DNA of 64,000 nucleotides from an uncultured Ferrovibrio sp. (GCF_937960835.1 NZ_CALGPC010000015.1:124001-188000), one strand, 5' to 3'. Positions 16,146 through 27,877 are shown, counted from the first letter of the stretch. Made by a program: numbers and translations. The notes: generated by a model not told the origin, from the sequence alone.

Positions 16146-17096
16146 ATGCCGGCCATGCTGATCCGCGCCATCGACTTCATGGGCCGCCATGCCACGAAAT
16201 TCCTGTTCGGCGGCGTGCTGGTCGGCCTCGCCGTCCCTCCCCTGGCTTCGCTGCTGCGGCCCGGCCTTGTGGTCTTCCTGCTGCTGCCGCTGACGCTTGC
16301 GCTGATGCGGCTCGACTGGCGGGCCTTCCATGCCTATGCGAAGCGCCCATTGCTCACCCTGCCGCTTGTCGCCTTCCTGCTGCTGGCCTGTCCGCTGCTG
16401 GTCTATGCCGCGCTGACGCCCTTGCCGCTGCCACGCCCCCTGATGGAAGCGATCGTGCTGATGGCGGCGGCGCCGCCGATCACCGGCACGGTGGCGATTT
16501 CGCTAATCCTTGGCCTTGATGCCGCCTTGGCGGTGATCGTCATGGTGATCGCAACCGCGCTGGTGCCCTTCACGCTGCCGCCGCTGGCGCTCAGCCTGCT
16601 CGGCATCGAGATCGAAATGTCGCTGGTCGAATTCATGGCGCGGCTGGCCTTCATGGTCGGATTCGCCTTCGGCGGCGCCCTGCTGGTGCGCTGGCGCGCG
16701 CCGCCGGGCTGGCTGCAGCAGAACAGCCGGCTGATCGATGGCGCCTCCGTGCTGGCGCTGGTGCTGTTTGCGATTGCCATCATGGACGGCGTCACGGCCA
16801 AGCTGCTGGCGCAGCCGGGCTATGTGATTCTCGCTACTGCCTCCGCCTTTATCGCCAATCTGGTGCTGCAGGTGATCGGCTATTTCGTCGGCCGCGGCAT
16901 TTTCCGCCTGGGCCGACCCGCCGCGCTGACATTCGGCATCCTGACGGGCAACTGCAATATGGGCCTTGTCATGGTGTCGCTGGCCGACCGCGCGGTCTTC
17001 GACATGGTGATCTTCTTCGCCATGGGGCAGCTGCCGATGTATATGCTTCCCGGCCTGCTGCAACCGCTGTATCGCCGCATCGCGGCACGTAGTTAG
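16146..17096 (+). CDS. Bile-acid:sodium-symporter-like (BASS) membrane transporter
   Basis: This is a polytopic membrane protein of about 316 residues with nine to ten hydrophobic segments. The layout and motifs resemble the SBF/BASS and arsenite-exporter-like superfamily: A-A-P-P-I-T-G-T-V-A in the first half, and G-I-L-T-G-N-C-N-M-G-L-V in the second half, where an N-x-x-x-G/Asn motif marks the crossover region. The substrate is unknown. Possible starts are 16140, 16146 and 16155; no strong Shine-Dalgarno sequence decides. It lies 18 bases before the first SDR gene and may be co-transcribed with it. Confidence 0.6.
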   Translation: MPAMLIRAIDFMGRHATKFLFGGVLVGLAVPPLASLLRPGLVVFLLLPLTLALMRLDWRAFHAYAKRPLLTLPLVAFLLLACPLLVYAALTPLPLPRPLMEAIVLMAAAPPITGTVAISLILGLDAALAVIVMVIATALVPFTLPPLALSLLGIEIEMSLVEFMARLAFMVGFAFGGALLVRWRAPPGWLQQNSRLIDGASVLALVLFAIAIMDGVTAKLLAQPGYVILATASAFIANLVLQVIGYFVGRGIFRLGRPAALTFGILTGNCNMGLVMVSLADRAVFDMVIFFAMGQLPMYMLPGLLQPLYRRIAARS

Positions 17097-17114
17097 TAAT
17101 ATGGAGGAAACGTC

Positions 17115-17795
17115 ATGCCGACCTTGCTGATCACCGGCGCCAACCGCGGGATCGGACTGGAATTCGTCAAGCAATATGCCGCTGACGGCTGGGATATCAT
17201 CGCCTGCTGCCGCGACCCGAAGGAAGCCAAGGAGCTTCAGGCGATCAAGGGCAAGGTGACGGTCGAAGCCTTGGACGTCACCGATTACGCGGCTGTCGAC
17301 ACACTGGCGCAGAAATATGCCGAGCGCGCCATCGACCTTCTGATCAACAATGCCGGCATCTACGGCACCCGCAATCCTGCCCTGAGCATCGGCGATCCCG
17401 ATGTCTATCTGAAGGTGCTGCAGGTCAACAGCGTCGCGCCGATGAAGGTGGCGCTGGCCTTCCTGCCGGCCCTGAAGCGCGCCAAGCAGGCAAAAATTGC
17501 CACCATTTCCAGCCGCATGGGCTCGGTCGGGCTCGGCACCGGCGGCTCTTACGTCTACCGTGCCTCGAAAGCCGCCATCAACGCGGCAATGCACAACCTA
17601 GCCATAGACCTGAAGAACGACGGCATCACCTGCATCGTTTTGCATCCGGGCTGGGTGAAGACCGATATGGGCGGCGCCGGGGCGGATATCACCGCCGAAA
17701 CCAGCGTTACCGGCCTGCGCCAGACCATCGCCCATGCGGAACTGGATGATACCGGCAAGTTCTTCAATTACGATGGCAGCGAAATTCCCTGGTAA
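17115..17795 (+). CDS. Short-chain dehydrogenase (C-factor-like SDR)
   Basis: This is a 226-residue classical SDR. The cofactor motif T-G-A-N-R-G-I-G is at residues 7-14, N-N-A-G-I near 79, the catalytic Ser in T-I-S-S-R-M-G-S, and Y-x-x-S-K as Y-R-A-S-K. The N-R-G-I-G form and the length resemble CsgA/C-factor-like and carbonyl-reductase-like SDRs. A GGAGG lies 8 bases upstream of the ATG. It is first of three consecutive SDR genes but more distant from the other two. The substrate cannot be predicted. Confidence 0.85.
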   Translation: MPTLLITGANRGIGLEFVKQYAADGWDIIACCRDPKEAKELQAIKGKVTVEALDVTDYAAVDTLAQKYAERAIDLLINNAGIYGTRNPALSIGDPDVYLKVLQVNSVAPMKVALAFLPALKRAKQAKIATISSRMGSVGLGTGGSYVYRASKAAINAAMHNLAIDLKNDGITCIVLHPGWVKTDMGGAGADITAETSVTGLRQTIAHAELDDTGKFFNYDGSEIPW

Positions 17796-17815
17796 TCCTT
17801 AAAATGGGAGGCGGC

Positions 17816-18559
17816 GTGAAAAATATCCTGATTACCGGCGGCAGCCGCGGGATCGGACGCGCCGCCGCCATCCAGGCCGGGAGACGCGGCTGGTCGGTCG
17901 GCATCAATTACGCCGGCAACGAAGCCGCGGCCCATGACACGGCGAAGGCCGTGCAAGCTGCCAGCGGCAAGGCTGTGGTGATCAAGGGCGATATCGCGCG
18001 TGAAGCCGACGTGATTGCCATGTTCGATGCCGTCGAGAAAGCCTTCGGTAAACTGGACGGCTTCGTGAACAATGCCGGGATCGCCGCGCCCAATGCCGCG
18101 CTGGCCGACATGCCGCTGGAGCGGCTAAAGCGGATCTTCGACGTCAATGTTCTCGGCGCGACACTCTGCGCACGCGAAGCCGTGCGCCGCATGGCGAAAT
18201 CGCGCGGCGGCAAGGGCGGCAGCATCGTCAATATCTCATCGGTCGCAGCGCGGCTTGGCGCGCCGAATACCTTCGTCGATTACGCGGCATCGAAAGGCGC
18301 CATCGACAGCCTGACCATCGGGCTGTCGAAGGAAGTCGGCCCCGAGGGTATCCGCGTCAACGCCATCCGCCCCGGCGTGATCGAAACCGAGATCCATGCC
18401 AGCGCCGGCATGCCGGATCGCGCCAGACAGATCGGCGCCGGCGCGCCGCTGGGCCGCGCCGGAACGGCGGAGGAAGTGGCCGAGGCGATCGTCTGGCTGC
18501 TGGACGATGCGTCCAGCTATGTCAGCGGCGCCATATTGGATGTCTCAGGCGGACGCTGA
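17816..18559 (+). CDS. SDR family oxidoreductase (tandem copy 1)
   Basis: This is a 247-residue SDR with T-G-G-S-R-G-I-G at the N-terminus, N-N-A-G-I, the catalytic Ser (N-I-S-S-V-A-A-R-L-G) and Y-A-A-S-K. GTG at 17816 is preferred: GGGAGG (17806-17811) precedes it, and the resulting N-terminus V-K-N-I-L-I-T-G-G lines up with the next gene's M-A-K-T-I-L-I-T-G-G; the ATG at 17804 lies before the Shine-Dalgarno. The protein ends S-Y-V-S-G-A-I-L-D-V-S-G-G-R, nearly the same as its neighbour. It is probably an NAD(P)-dependent oxidoreductase of the 3-oxoacyl-ACP reductase/glucose-1-dehydrogenase-like group. Confidence 0.88.
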   Translation: MKNILITGGSRGIGRAAAIQAGRRGWSVGINYAGNEAAAHDTAKAVQAASGKAVVIKGDIAREADVIAMFDAVEKAFGKLDGFVNNAGIAAPNAALADMPLERLKRIFDVNVLGATLCAREAVRRMAKSRGGKGGSIVNISSVAARLGAPNTFVDYAASKGAIDSLTIGLSKEVGPEGIRVNAIRPGVIETEIHASAGMPDRARQIGAGAPLGRAGTAEEVAEAIVWLLDDASSYVSGAILDVSGGR

Positions 18560-18581
18560 ACCACACGAGGGAGGAATAGCA

Positions 18582-19328
18582 ATGGCGAAGACCATCCTGA
18601 TTACCGGCGGCAGCAGAGGGATCGGTCGCGCCACGGCAATCCTCGCCGGACAGCGCGGCTGGTCGGTCGGTGTCAACTACGCCGGCAATGCGGCCGCCGC
18701 CGAACAGGTGGTAAAGGCCGTGCAAACGGCAGGCGGCAAAGCTATCGCCATCAAGGGCGACGTATCGCTGGAAGCGGACGTGATCGCCGTGTTCGACGCT
18801 GTCGAGAAAGTCTTCGGCAAGCTGGACGGCTTCGTGAACAATGCCGGCGTGTTGGACCGCAAGCAGCCCTTCCTCGACTATTCGCTGGAGCGCATGAAGC
18901 GCATCTTCGACATCAACGTGCTGGGCGCCTATCTCTGCGCCCGCGAGGCGGCGCGCCGGATGGCGAAGTCGCGCGGCGGCAAAGGCGGCAGCATCGTCAA
19001 TGTCTCATCGGTCGCTGCCCGGCTGGGCGCGCCGGATGAATATGTCGATTACGCCGGATCGAAAGGCGCCATCGACAGCATGACCCTGGGCCTGGCGAAG
19101 GAACTCGGCCCCGAAGGTATCCGCGTCAATGCCGTACGCCCCGGCCTGATCGAAACTGATATCCATGCCAGCGGCGGCCAGCCCGACCGCGCGGCAAGAC
19201 TGGGCGCGATGACGCCGCTGGGCCGCCCCGGCAGCGCGCAGGAAACCGCCGAAGCCATCATCTGGCTGCTGGATGATGCAGCGAGCTATGTCAGCGGCGC
19301 TCTGCTGGATATATCGGGTGGACGCTGA
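18582..19328 (+). CDS. SDR family oxidoreductase (tandem copy 2)
   Basis: This is a 248-residue SDR, highly similar to the preceding gene over its whole length (shared blocks EADVIA, KLDGFVNNAG, R-M-A-K-S-R-G-G-K-G-G-S-I-V-N, PEGIRVNA). It has T-G-G-S-R-G-I-G, N-N-A-G-V, V-S-S-V and Y-A-G-S-K. The main differences are after N-N-A-G (V-L-D-R-K-Q-P against I-A-A-P-N-A-A), which lies near the substrate pocket. GGGAGGA is 6 bases before the ATG; the longer frame starting at 18396 is inside the previous gene. It looks like a recent tandem duplicate with possible substrate divergence. Confidence 0.88.
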   Translation: MAKTILITGGSRGIGRATAILAGQRGWSVGVNYAGNAAAAEQVVKAVQTAGGKAIAIKGDVSLEADVIAVFDAVEKVFGKLDGFVNNAGVLDRKQPFLDYSLERMKRIFDINVLGAYLCAREAARRMAKSRGGKGGSIVNVSSVAARLGAPDEYVDYAGSKGAIDSMTLGLAKELGPEGIRVNAVRPGLIETDIHASGGQPDRAARLGAMTPLGRPGSAQETAEAIIWLLDDAASYVSGALLDISGGR

Positions 19329-19436
19329 CACCGCACTGCATCAAGCCGAAGTTGCGGCAATCGGCTCTGGGGCGTTGTTTCACCGGTTGATCCTCTGATC
19401 GGGATGATGCCACAGAAATGAACGGGGATAAACGAG

Positions 19437-19889
19437 CTAGTCGAGCTTGAGCTTCATGCCGACATGGCTGGCCTTGAAGCCGAGCCGTTCGTAGAGACGA
19501 TGCGCCCCTGCCCGGCTGTTATCCGAGGTTAACTGCACCACGCCGCAGCCCTTCTCGCGCGCCCGCGCAATGGCATAGCGGATCAGCTCGCTGCCCAACC
19601 CCTTGCCGCGCAAGCGTGATTCGATACGGACTGCCTCGATCTGAGCACGCCACTGGCCCTGCTGGCCAAGGCCCGGCAGGATCATGAATTGCAGGCAGCC
19701 GATAATGGCGCTGGTATCGTCGAGAGCGAGAATGACTTCGCAGCCGATACGCTGCAAAGCATCGAAGGCTTGGCCATAGCTTTCCGGCAACGGATCGCTG
19801 TAGCGCTCGCGCGTGGCACCCAGATGGTCGTCAGCCAGAAGGCGGACGATTTCAGGAAGATCGGCTTTGGTCGCCAGGCGGAACTGCAT
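19437..19889 (-). CDS. GNAT family N-acetyltransferase
   Basis: This is a 150-residue protein spanning one GNAT fold. The acetyl-CoA loop R-G-K-G-L-G-S-E-L (about residues 95-103) and the terminal A-H-R-L-Y-E-R-L-G-F motif are both present. The start M-Q-F-R-L-A-T-K-A-D is typical. It acetylates an unknown small molecule or protein. It lies 8 bases downstream of the metH C-terminal gene on the same strand and may be the last gene of that operon. Confidence 0.85.
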   Translation of the reverse strand: MQFRLATKADLPEIVRLLADDHLGATRERYSDPLPESYGQAFDALQRIGCEVILALDDTSAIIGCLQFMILPGLGQQGQWRAQIEAVRIESRLRGKGLGSELIRYAIARAREKGCGVVQLTSDNSRAGAHRLYERLGFKASHVGMKLKLD

Positions 19890-19897
19890 GGCGGCGC

Positions 19898-22569
<2,672 letters not shown>

Positions 22570-22573
<4 letters not shown>

Positions 22574-23649
22574 GCGGCGGAGGCGGTGAAAGGTTCGAGC
22601 CCGGAAAGGCGAAGCGCCGGCGGGATGGTGGGAACTTTACGCGGTTTCATGCCGCGCACGCTTTCGGCAATGGCGCGGATATGGTCGGGCGTGGTGCCGC
22701 AGCAGCCGCCGACGATGTTGACCAGCCCAGCCTCGGCCCATTCCCGCAGATGGGCCGCGGTGGCATGGGGCGCCTCGTCATATTCGCCGAACTGGTTCGG
22801 CAAACCGGCATTCGGATAGGCGCTGACCGGCACATCGGCCACGCGGCTGAGTTCGGCGATATAGGGCCGCATCTGCTGCGCGCCGAAGGCGCAGTTCAGT
22901 CCGATCGAGAAAGGCTTGGCGTGACGCAGGCTGTTCCAGAAGGCTTCCGTTGTCTGGCCCGACAGCGTGCGCCCGGACAGATCGGTGATCGTACCCGAGA
23001 TCATCAGCGGCCATTGCTCGCCGAGTTCGTCGAACAGCTCGTAGATGCCAAAGACCGCGGCCTTGGCATTCAACGTATCGAAAATCGTCTCGACCAGCAG
23101 GATATCGGCGCCGCCGTCGATCAGGCCGCGCGCCTGTTCCTTATAGGCGTCCTTCAGCTCGTCAAAGGTGATGTTGCGGAAATCCGGACGGTTCACATCC
23201 GGCGACAGCGAGGCCGTGCGGTTGGTCGGCCCCAGCGCGCCGGCGACGAAGCGCGGCTTAGATGGATCCTTCGCCGTATATTCAGCAGCGGCTTGACGCG
23301 CCAGCCGTGCGCCCTCGCGGTTAATGTCCTGCACGGCGGATTCGAGATGGTAATCCGACTGGCTGACCCAGGTACCCGAGAAGGTGTTGGTCTCGATGAT
23401 ATCCGCGCCCGCCTCGAGATATTCGCGATGCACGTCGAGAATGACGTCCGGGCGGGTGATGTTGAGGATGTCGTGGTTGCCCTTCAGGTCGCCAGCAGCG
23501 TCCCTGAAACGCTCGCCGCGATAATCGGCTTCCTGCAGCTTGCGCCGCTGCAGCATGGTGCCCATGGCGCCGTCCAGCACCAGAATGCGCTCCTTCGCCG
23601 CGGCATGCAGCGCGGCGCGGCGGACTTTACGGTCGGACCAGTCAGTCAT
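22570..23649 (-). CDS. Methionine synthase, homocysteine-binding domain (MetH N-part)
   Basis: This 359-residue protein is the homocysteine S-methyltransferase module: LDGAMGTMLQ near residue 28, E-T-N-T-F near 98, and the zinc-binding cysteines in G-L-N-C (about 241) and G-G-C-C-G-T-T-P (about 311). The start at 23649 (MTDWSDRKVRR) is chosen; the frame runs further into metF but without family similarity. Its stop overlaps the start of the larger metH part by 4 bases, giving translational coupling. Split MetH, with separate homocysteine and cobalamin proteins, is known in alphaproteobacteria. It acts in methionine regeneration. Confidence 0.93.
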
Positions 23650-23659
23650 AACGATCTCC

Positions 23660-24571
23660 TCAGGCCGCCGCTTCATCGGCCTTGGCCGGCGGCCGCACGC
23701 CCAGCACATGGCAGATGGCGTAGGCCAGGTCGGCGCGGTTCAGCGTGTAGAAATGAAACTCGTCGATGCCGGCCGCAAGAAGGCGGCGGCATTGCTCGGA
23801 AGCGACATGGGCGGCGACCATGCGGCGCGTCTCGGCGTCGTCATCCAGCCCGTCGAACATGTCAGCCAGCCAGGCCGGCACGGAGGCGCCGCAGGCAGCC
23901 GAGAAACGCACGACCTGCTTGAAATTGGTCACCGGCAGGATGCCCGGCACGATCGGCACCGTGATGCCGGCCGAGCGGGCGCGATCCAGGAAGCGGAAAT
24001 AGACATCCGTGTCGAAGAAATACTGGGTGATGCAGCGCGCAGCGCCGGCATCGACCTTACGCTTGAGGTGATCGAGTTCCACGCGCGGCGAGGTCGAATC
24101 CGGATGACCCTCCGGATAGCAGCCGACGCTGATCTCGAAATCGCGCAGCTTGCGCAGGCCCGCGATCAGATCGGTGGAATTGGCATAGCCGTCGGGATGC
24201 GGCACGAACTTGCCGGTGCCTTCAGGCGCATCGCCGCGCAGGGCGACGATATGGCGGATGCCGGCTTCCCAGTAATGTTCGGCGACGTCGTTCACTTCGC
24301 CCTTGCTGGCGCCAACGCAGGTCAGATGCGCCGCCGGATTCAGGCCGGTTTCCTTGAGGATGCGGACGACGGTGTTATGGGTGCGCTCGCGCGTCGAACC
24401 GCCAGCGCCATAGGTCACCGAGACGAAGCGCGGATTGAGCGGCGCGAGACGCGTGACGCTGCGCCACAGGCTTTCTTCCATCTCCGGCGTCTTGGGCGGA
24501 AAGAATTCGAAGGAAATCTTCAGCGGACCGGGACGGCGCGCGGCGTAGGCGGTGCTGTCGGAGTGAATCAT
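23660..24571 (-). CDS. metF: Methylenetetrahydrofolate reductase
   Basis: This is a 303-residue FAD enzyme that makes 5-methyltetrahydrofolate for the MetH pair downstream. Motifs: I-S-F-E-F-F-P-P-K (about residue 19), VTYGAGGSTRERT, H-L-T-C-V-G, A-L-R-G-D-A-P, Y-P-E-G-H and the C-terminal F-Y-T-L-N-R. The ATG at 24571 overlaps the stop of the ArsR-methyltransferase gene (ATGA); the longer frame toward 24709 lies inside that gene. It belongs to the operon arsR/methyltransferase-metF-metH(N)-metH(C). Confidence 0.95.
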   Translation of the reverse strand: MIHSDSTAYAARRPGPLKISFEFFPPKTPEMEESLWRSVTRLAPLNPRFVSVTYGAGGSTRERTHNTVVRILKETGLNPAAHLTCVGASKGEVNDVAEHYWEAGIRHIVALRGDAPEGTGKFVPHPDGYANSTDLIAGLRKLRDFEISVGCYPEGHPDSTSPRVELDHLKRKVDAGAARCITQYFFDTDVYFRFLDRARSAGITVPIVPGILPVTNFKQVVRFSAACGASVPAWLADMFDGLDDDAETRRMVAAHVASEQCRRLLAAGIDEFHFYTLNRADLAYAICHVLGVRPPAKADEAAA

Positions 24572-25566
24572 GCGGCGGCACTTTCGCGGGAAGAGGAAGG
24601 ATGGGCGGCGACAGCGCCGCGCTTGCGGGCGCGCCAGATATGAACGGTCAAAGGCTGGCCCGGCAGGGCGATCACCGGATCGGTCTGCAGGCCGGCAGCG
24701 GCGCACCACTGCCGCAGTTCGGCATCGGCGAAGCCGAGCCTGCGATGGGCATGGCGGGCGCGCAGGTCTTCCAGATCATGGGGAGCGAAATCGACGATGA
24801 CGAGATGGCCGCCGGGCTTCAGCACGCGGGCGGCTTCGGCGATCACCTTCTGCGGCTCGTCGGCGAAATGCAGCACCTGATGGATCACAGCCGCATCGAC
24901 GCTGGCGTTATCCAGCGGCAGGGCATACATGTCGGCCTGACGCACCTGGCAATGGCGGATGCCGGCGCGTTCGAGATTGGTCCGCGCGATGCCCAGCATT
25001 TCGCGGCTGAGATCGACGCCAAGGCCGCGCTTGACCTGCGGCGCGAGGATTTCCAGCAGGCGGCCGGTGCCGGTGCCGATATCAAGCAGGTCACCGATTG
25101 GCCCCGCCTCCTCGATCAGCTTCAGCACCTTGGCCTCGACCTGGGCTTCATCGACATGCAGGGAGCGAATCGCCGACCATTGCGCGGCATTGTCGCGAAA
25201 ATAGGCTTCGGCGGCTTCGGCGCGGGCGCGCTTCACCGCCCCCAGGCGTTCGGCATCGCGGGCAAGCGTCGTGTCGTTGGGCGGCAGCAGGCCCGACAGG
25301 GCGCGCACCAGCGGGGCGCCGGGAAGCTGATCGTTGATCCGATAAAAAGCCCAGGTGCCTTCCGGCACACGTTCCAGAAGTCCCGCCTCGCAGAGCAGCT
25401 TCAGATGGCGGGAGACACGCGGCTGGCTTTGCCCCAGAATCTGGGTGAGCTCAGTTACCGTCAGCTCGCCCTGGGCGCAGAGCGCCAGCAGGCGCAGGCG
25501 CGTCGGCTCGGCCGCAGCGCGCAGGGCCGCCATCAAGGTATCGAGGGTCAGGGTAGGTTCGGTCAT
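24568..25566 (-). CDS. ArsR-type regulator fused to a SAM-dependent methyltransferase
   Basis: This is a 332-residue two-domain protein. Residues about 8-90 are an ArsR winged helix (A-A-E-P-T-R-L-R-L-L-A-L-C ... Q-S-Q-P-R-V-S-R-H-L-K-L-L). Residues about 135-300 are a class I methyltransferase fold with the SAM motif L-L-D-I-G-T-G-T-G-R. It heads the methionine-cycle operon and is coupled to metF by a 4-base overlap. SahR, an ArsR-family sensor of S-adenosylhomocysteine, controls methionine genes in Proteobacteria, and this fusion is a good candidate for the same job, with the methyltransferase domain acting as ligand pocket. Real methyltransferase activity is not excluded. Confidence 0.85.
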   Translation of the reverse strand: MTEPTLTLDTLMAALRAAAEPTRLRLLALCAQGELTVTELTQILGQSQPRVSRHLKLLCEAGLLERVPEGTWAFYRINDQLPGAPLVRALSGLLPPNDTTLARDAERLGAVKRARAEAAEAYFRDNAAQWSAIRSLHVDEAQVEAKVLKLIEEAGPIGDLLDIGTGTGRLLEILAPQVKRGLGVDLSREMLGIARTNLERAGIRHCQVRQADMYALPLDNASVDAAVIHQVLHFADEPQKVIAEAARVLKPGGHLVIVDFAPHDLEDLRARHAHRRLGFADAELRQWCAAAGLQTDPVIALPGQPLTVHIWRARKRGAVAAHPSSSRESAAA

Positions 25567-25581
25567 TTGCAGAAAATATAA

Positions 25582-25595
25582 ACATATCTTTATGT
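25582..25595. promoter_or_regulatory. Palindromic operator of the methionine-cycle operon
   Basis: ACATA-TCTT-TATGT is a perfect 5-4-5 inverted repeat inside a longer imperfect one (arms like TAAACATA and TATGTATTT). It sits 16 bases upstream of the ArsR-methyltransferase start codon. It is AT-rich in a GC-rich context and of the length typical for ArsR sites. Autoregulation by the fusion protein is inference. Confidence 0.55.
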
Positions 25596-25716
25596 ATTTG
25601 TATACTCCGTTTCAGCCTCAAAGAATCATGGAGTTAATGTGGTAGGCGGGCTATCTATTCTTCCCCGCCTCGTCTTCGGGCCCCCGAAACCCTTTTTCAG
25701 TCTATGTGTTAGATCA

Positions 25717-26352
25717 ATGTCGATGAGCCCTGCCCCGCTTCATACCTGCCTCACCCGGCGCCGCCTGACCTTGGCCGGCTTTATCCTGCTGGGGCTGTCG
25801 CTCTTCCTGTCCGTCCCGGCCATGGCCCAGACCAAGGCGGACGACTTCATCCGCGAGGTAGGCAGCCGGACCTTGTCGGCACTGGGCGATCGCAGCCTCA
25901 CCGCCGAGAAGCGGGAGGATCTGGTCCGTCATCTGCTGACCACGTATCTCGATCTGGACGCAGTCGGTCGTTTCTGCCTCGGCCGCTATAACCGCAGCCT
26001 CAGTGACGGCCAGCGCCAGGAATATCGCGGCCTGTTCGAAGACTATCTCGTGAAGGTCTATTCCCAGCTTCTCTCGCAATATAACGGCGAGACGCTGGAA
26101 GTGCGCGGCGGACGCCCGACCGGCGAGGAAACCATCGTCGAATCCTTCATCAACCGGCCGAACGGTCCGCCCATCCGCGTCGAGTGGAAGGTGCAGGACA
26201 AAGACAGCAAGCCGCTGCTGACCGATGTGGTGGTGGAAGGCGTGTCGATGGCGTTTACCCAGCGCCAGCAGTTCGAATCCGTCATCCAGAATAACGGCGG
26301 CAAGATCGACGCCCTGTTCAATGCCATGCGGAAGCAGATCGCCCGCCGCTGA
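25717..26352 (+). CDS. MlaC/Ttg2D-like phospholipid-binding periplasmic protein
   Basis: This is a protein of about 211 residues with a signal peptide (RRRLTLAGFILLGLSLFLSV followed by A-M-A-Q) and the MlaC/Tgt2 domain: L-x-T-Y-L-D-L-D-A-V-G-R-F-C-L-G-R-Y-N, YRGLFEDYLVKVYSQLLSQY and VVVEGVSMAFTQRQQFESVI. MlaC shuttles phospholipids between the outer and inner membranes. Here it stands alone, without mlaA, mlaD or the ABC components nearby. The start is uncertain: ATG at 25717 or 25723 gives a normal signal peptide; a GTG at 25639 would add a Pro-rich extension. A bidirectional terminator follows. Confidence 0.85.
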   Translation: MSMSPAPLHTCLTRRRLTLAGFILLGLSLFLSVPAMAQTKADDFIREVGSRTLSALGDRSLTAEKREDLVRHLLTTYLDLDAVGRFCLGRYNRSLSDGQRQEYRGLFEDYLVKVYSQLLSQYNGETLEVRGGRPTGEETIVESFINRPNGPPIRVEWKVQDKDSKPLLTDVVVEGVSMAFTQRQQFESVIQNNGGKIDALFNAMRKQIARR

Positions 26353-26370
26353 CCGGCGTCTCAGCTACAA

Positions 26371-26402
26371 TAAAAAAAGCCCCGTTACGCCGGGGCTTTT
26401 TC
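26371..26402. terminator. Bidirectional terminator between mlaC-like gene and phoB
   Basis: The 7-bp stem AGCCCCG / CGGGGCT has a 6-base loop, with TTTTTT on the plus side and a matching run of A on the left that gives T on the minus strand. It lies between the convergent ends of the mlaC-like gene (26352) and phoB (26422) and can serve both. Confidence 0.9.
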
Positions 26403-26421
26403 GTTCAGCGGGGCCATCCCG

Positions 26422-27141
26422 TCATGCCGACATCGCTGCCGAGGGTGTCAGCTCCAGCGCATAGCCGGCGGAGCGCACCGTGCGGATAATGTCCTGCTCG
26501 CCGTTGCTGTTGAGCGCCTTGCGCAGGCGGCGGATATGCACATCCACCGTGCGCTGCTCGACATAGATGTCGCGGCCCCAGACGGCATCCAGGAGCTGAT
26601 CGCGCGACAGCACGCGGCCGGGATGCTCAAGGAAATACCGCAGAAGGCGGAATTCGGTCGGGCCGAGATGGATGTCACGGCCGTTGCGCGTCACCTTATG
26701 TGTGGCGATATCCATCACCAGACCGCCATAGGTCAGCATCTCTTCGGCCAGAGCCGGGCGGATGCGGCGCAGCACAGCCCGGATGCGGGCCAGCAATTCG
26801 CTTGGACTGAAAGGCTTGGCGATATAATCGTCGGCGCCGGCATCGAGGCCGCGCACGCGATCCGCCTCTTCGCCGCGCGCCGTCAGCATGATGATCGGCA
26901 CATTGCGCGCGTTGGGATCGCGCCGCAATTGCCGGCAGACTTCCAGGCCGGAAAGCCGCGGCAGCATCCAGTCGAGCAGGATCAGATCGGGCAGATGCTC
27001 GGCCACCTTCAGCAGGGCCTGTTCGCCATCGGTCGCCTCATCGACCGTGTAATTCTCTTTCTCCAGATTGTAGCGCAGCAAAGCCAGCAGCGCCGCCTCG
27101 TCTTCGATGACGAGGATTCGCGGCTTGATCGACAGACTCAT
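26422..27141 (-). CDS. phoB: Phosphate regulon response regulator PhoB
   Basis: This is a 239-residue OmpR-type response regulator. The receiver domain has the acidic pair E-D-E near residue 13-15, the phospho-acceptor Asp57 (L-I-L-L-D-W-M-L-P) and the Lys in Y-I-A-K-P-F. The C-terminal winged helix has L-G-P-T-E-F-R-L-L and V-D-V-H-I-R-R-L-R-K. When phosphorylated by PhoR under phosphate limitation it binds Pho boxes. It is the last gene of the pst unit, and its ATG overlaps the phoU stop by 4 bases. Confidence 0.95.
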   Translation of the reverse strand: MSLSIKPRILVIEDEAALLALLRYNLEKENYTVDEATDGEQALLKVAEHLPDLILLDWMLPRLSGLEVCRQLRRDPNARNVPIIMLTARGEEADRVRGLDAGADDYIAKPFSPSELLARIRAVLRRIRPALAEEMLTYGGLVMDIATHKVTRNGRDIHLGPTEFRLLRYFLEHPGRVLSRDQLLDAVWGRDIYVEQRTVDVHIRRLRKALNSNGEQDIIRTVRSAGYALELTPSAAMSA

Positions 27142-27860
27142 TGCCTGCCTCCCGGGGCCGTCACAACCGCATAAGCGGTATCGTCCCCCTTCGGACGCTC
27201 CTCCTTCTTCATCTCGCCCTTGACCGTGTAGTGGATCAATTCGGCGATATTGGTGGCGTGGTCACCGATACGCTCGATATTCTTGGCGATGAACAACAGA
27301 TGCGTGCAGGCGGTGATGGAGCGCGGATCCTCCATCATATAGGTCAGCAGTTCACGAAATAGGCTGGTATAGAGCTCGTCGACTTCCTCGTCGCGCGCCC
27401 AGACGGCGTCGGCCTTCGCCGCGTCCGCGGTGATATAGGCGTCCAGCGTATCCTTGATCAAAGCCTGAACCAGCGCCGCCATGCGCGGGATGGCGTGGAC
27501 AGGTTTGACCAGCGGCGCCTGGTTCAGCGCGATGCTGCGCTTGGCCACGTTCTTCGCGTAATCGCCGATCCGCTCGATCTCGGACGAGATGCGCAGAGCC
27601 GAAACGACGGTGCGCAGATCGTTCGCCAAAGGCTGGCGCCGAGCGAGCAGTTCGATCGCCAGATCATCGATCTGGGTGCGCATCGTGTCCAGCTTAGCGT
27701 CGTTCTGCACCACCTCGGTGGCAAGATCGCTGTCGCGGCGCACGACGGCTTCGACGGCACTGGCCAGCTGCTGCTCCGCCAAGCCGCCCATCTGCACGAT
27801 CAGGGTGGCGAGCCTGCGCAGTTCGTCGTCGAAGCTTTGGACTATGTGCTGAGTGGGCAT
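27138..27860 (-). CDS. phoU: Phosphate signalling protein PhoU
   Basis: This is a 240-residue all-helical protein with two PhoU repeats. The family motifs E-I-E-R-I-G-D-Y-A-K-N-V-A (about 85-97) and N-I-E-R-I-G-D-H-A-T-N-I-A-E (about 190-203) are both visible; their acidic residues bind metal. PhoU mediates negative control of PhoR by the Pst transporter when phosphate is plentiful. It lies 17 bases after pstB and overlaps phoB, as usual in pst operons. Confidence 0.95.
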   Translation of the reverse strand: MPTQHIVQSFDDELRRLATLIVQMGGLAEQQLASAVEAVVRRDSDLATEVVQNDAKLDTMRTQIDDLAIELLARRQPLANDLRTVVSALRISSEIERIGDYAKNVAKRSIALNQAPLVKPVHAIPRMAALVQALIKDTLDAYITADAAKADAVWARDEEVDELYTSLFRELLTYMMEDPRSITACTHLLFIAKNIERIGDHATNIAELIHYTVKGEMKKEERPKGDDTAYAVVTAPGGRQ

Positions 27861-27877
27861 CTTCTACCTCGTCTGGC

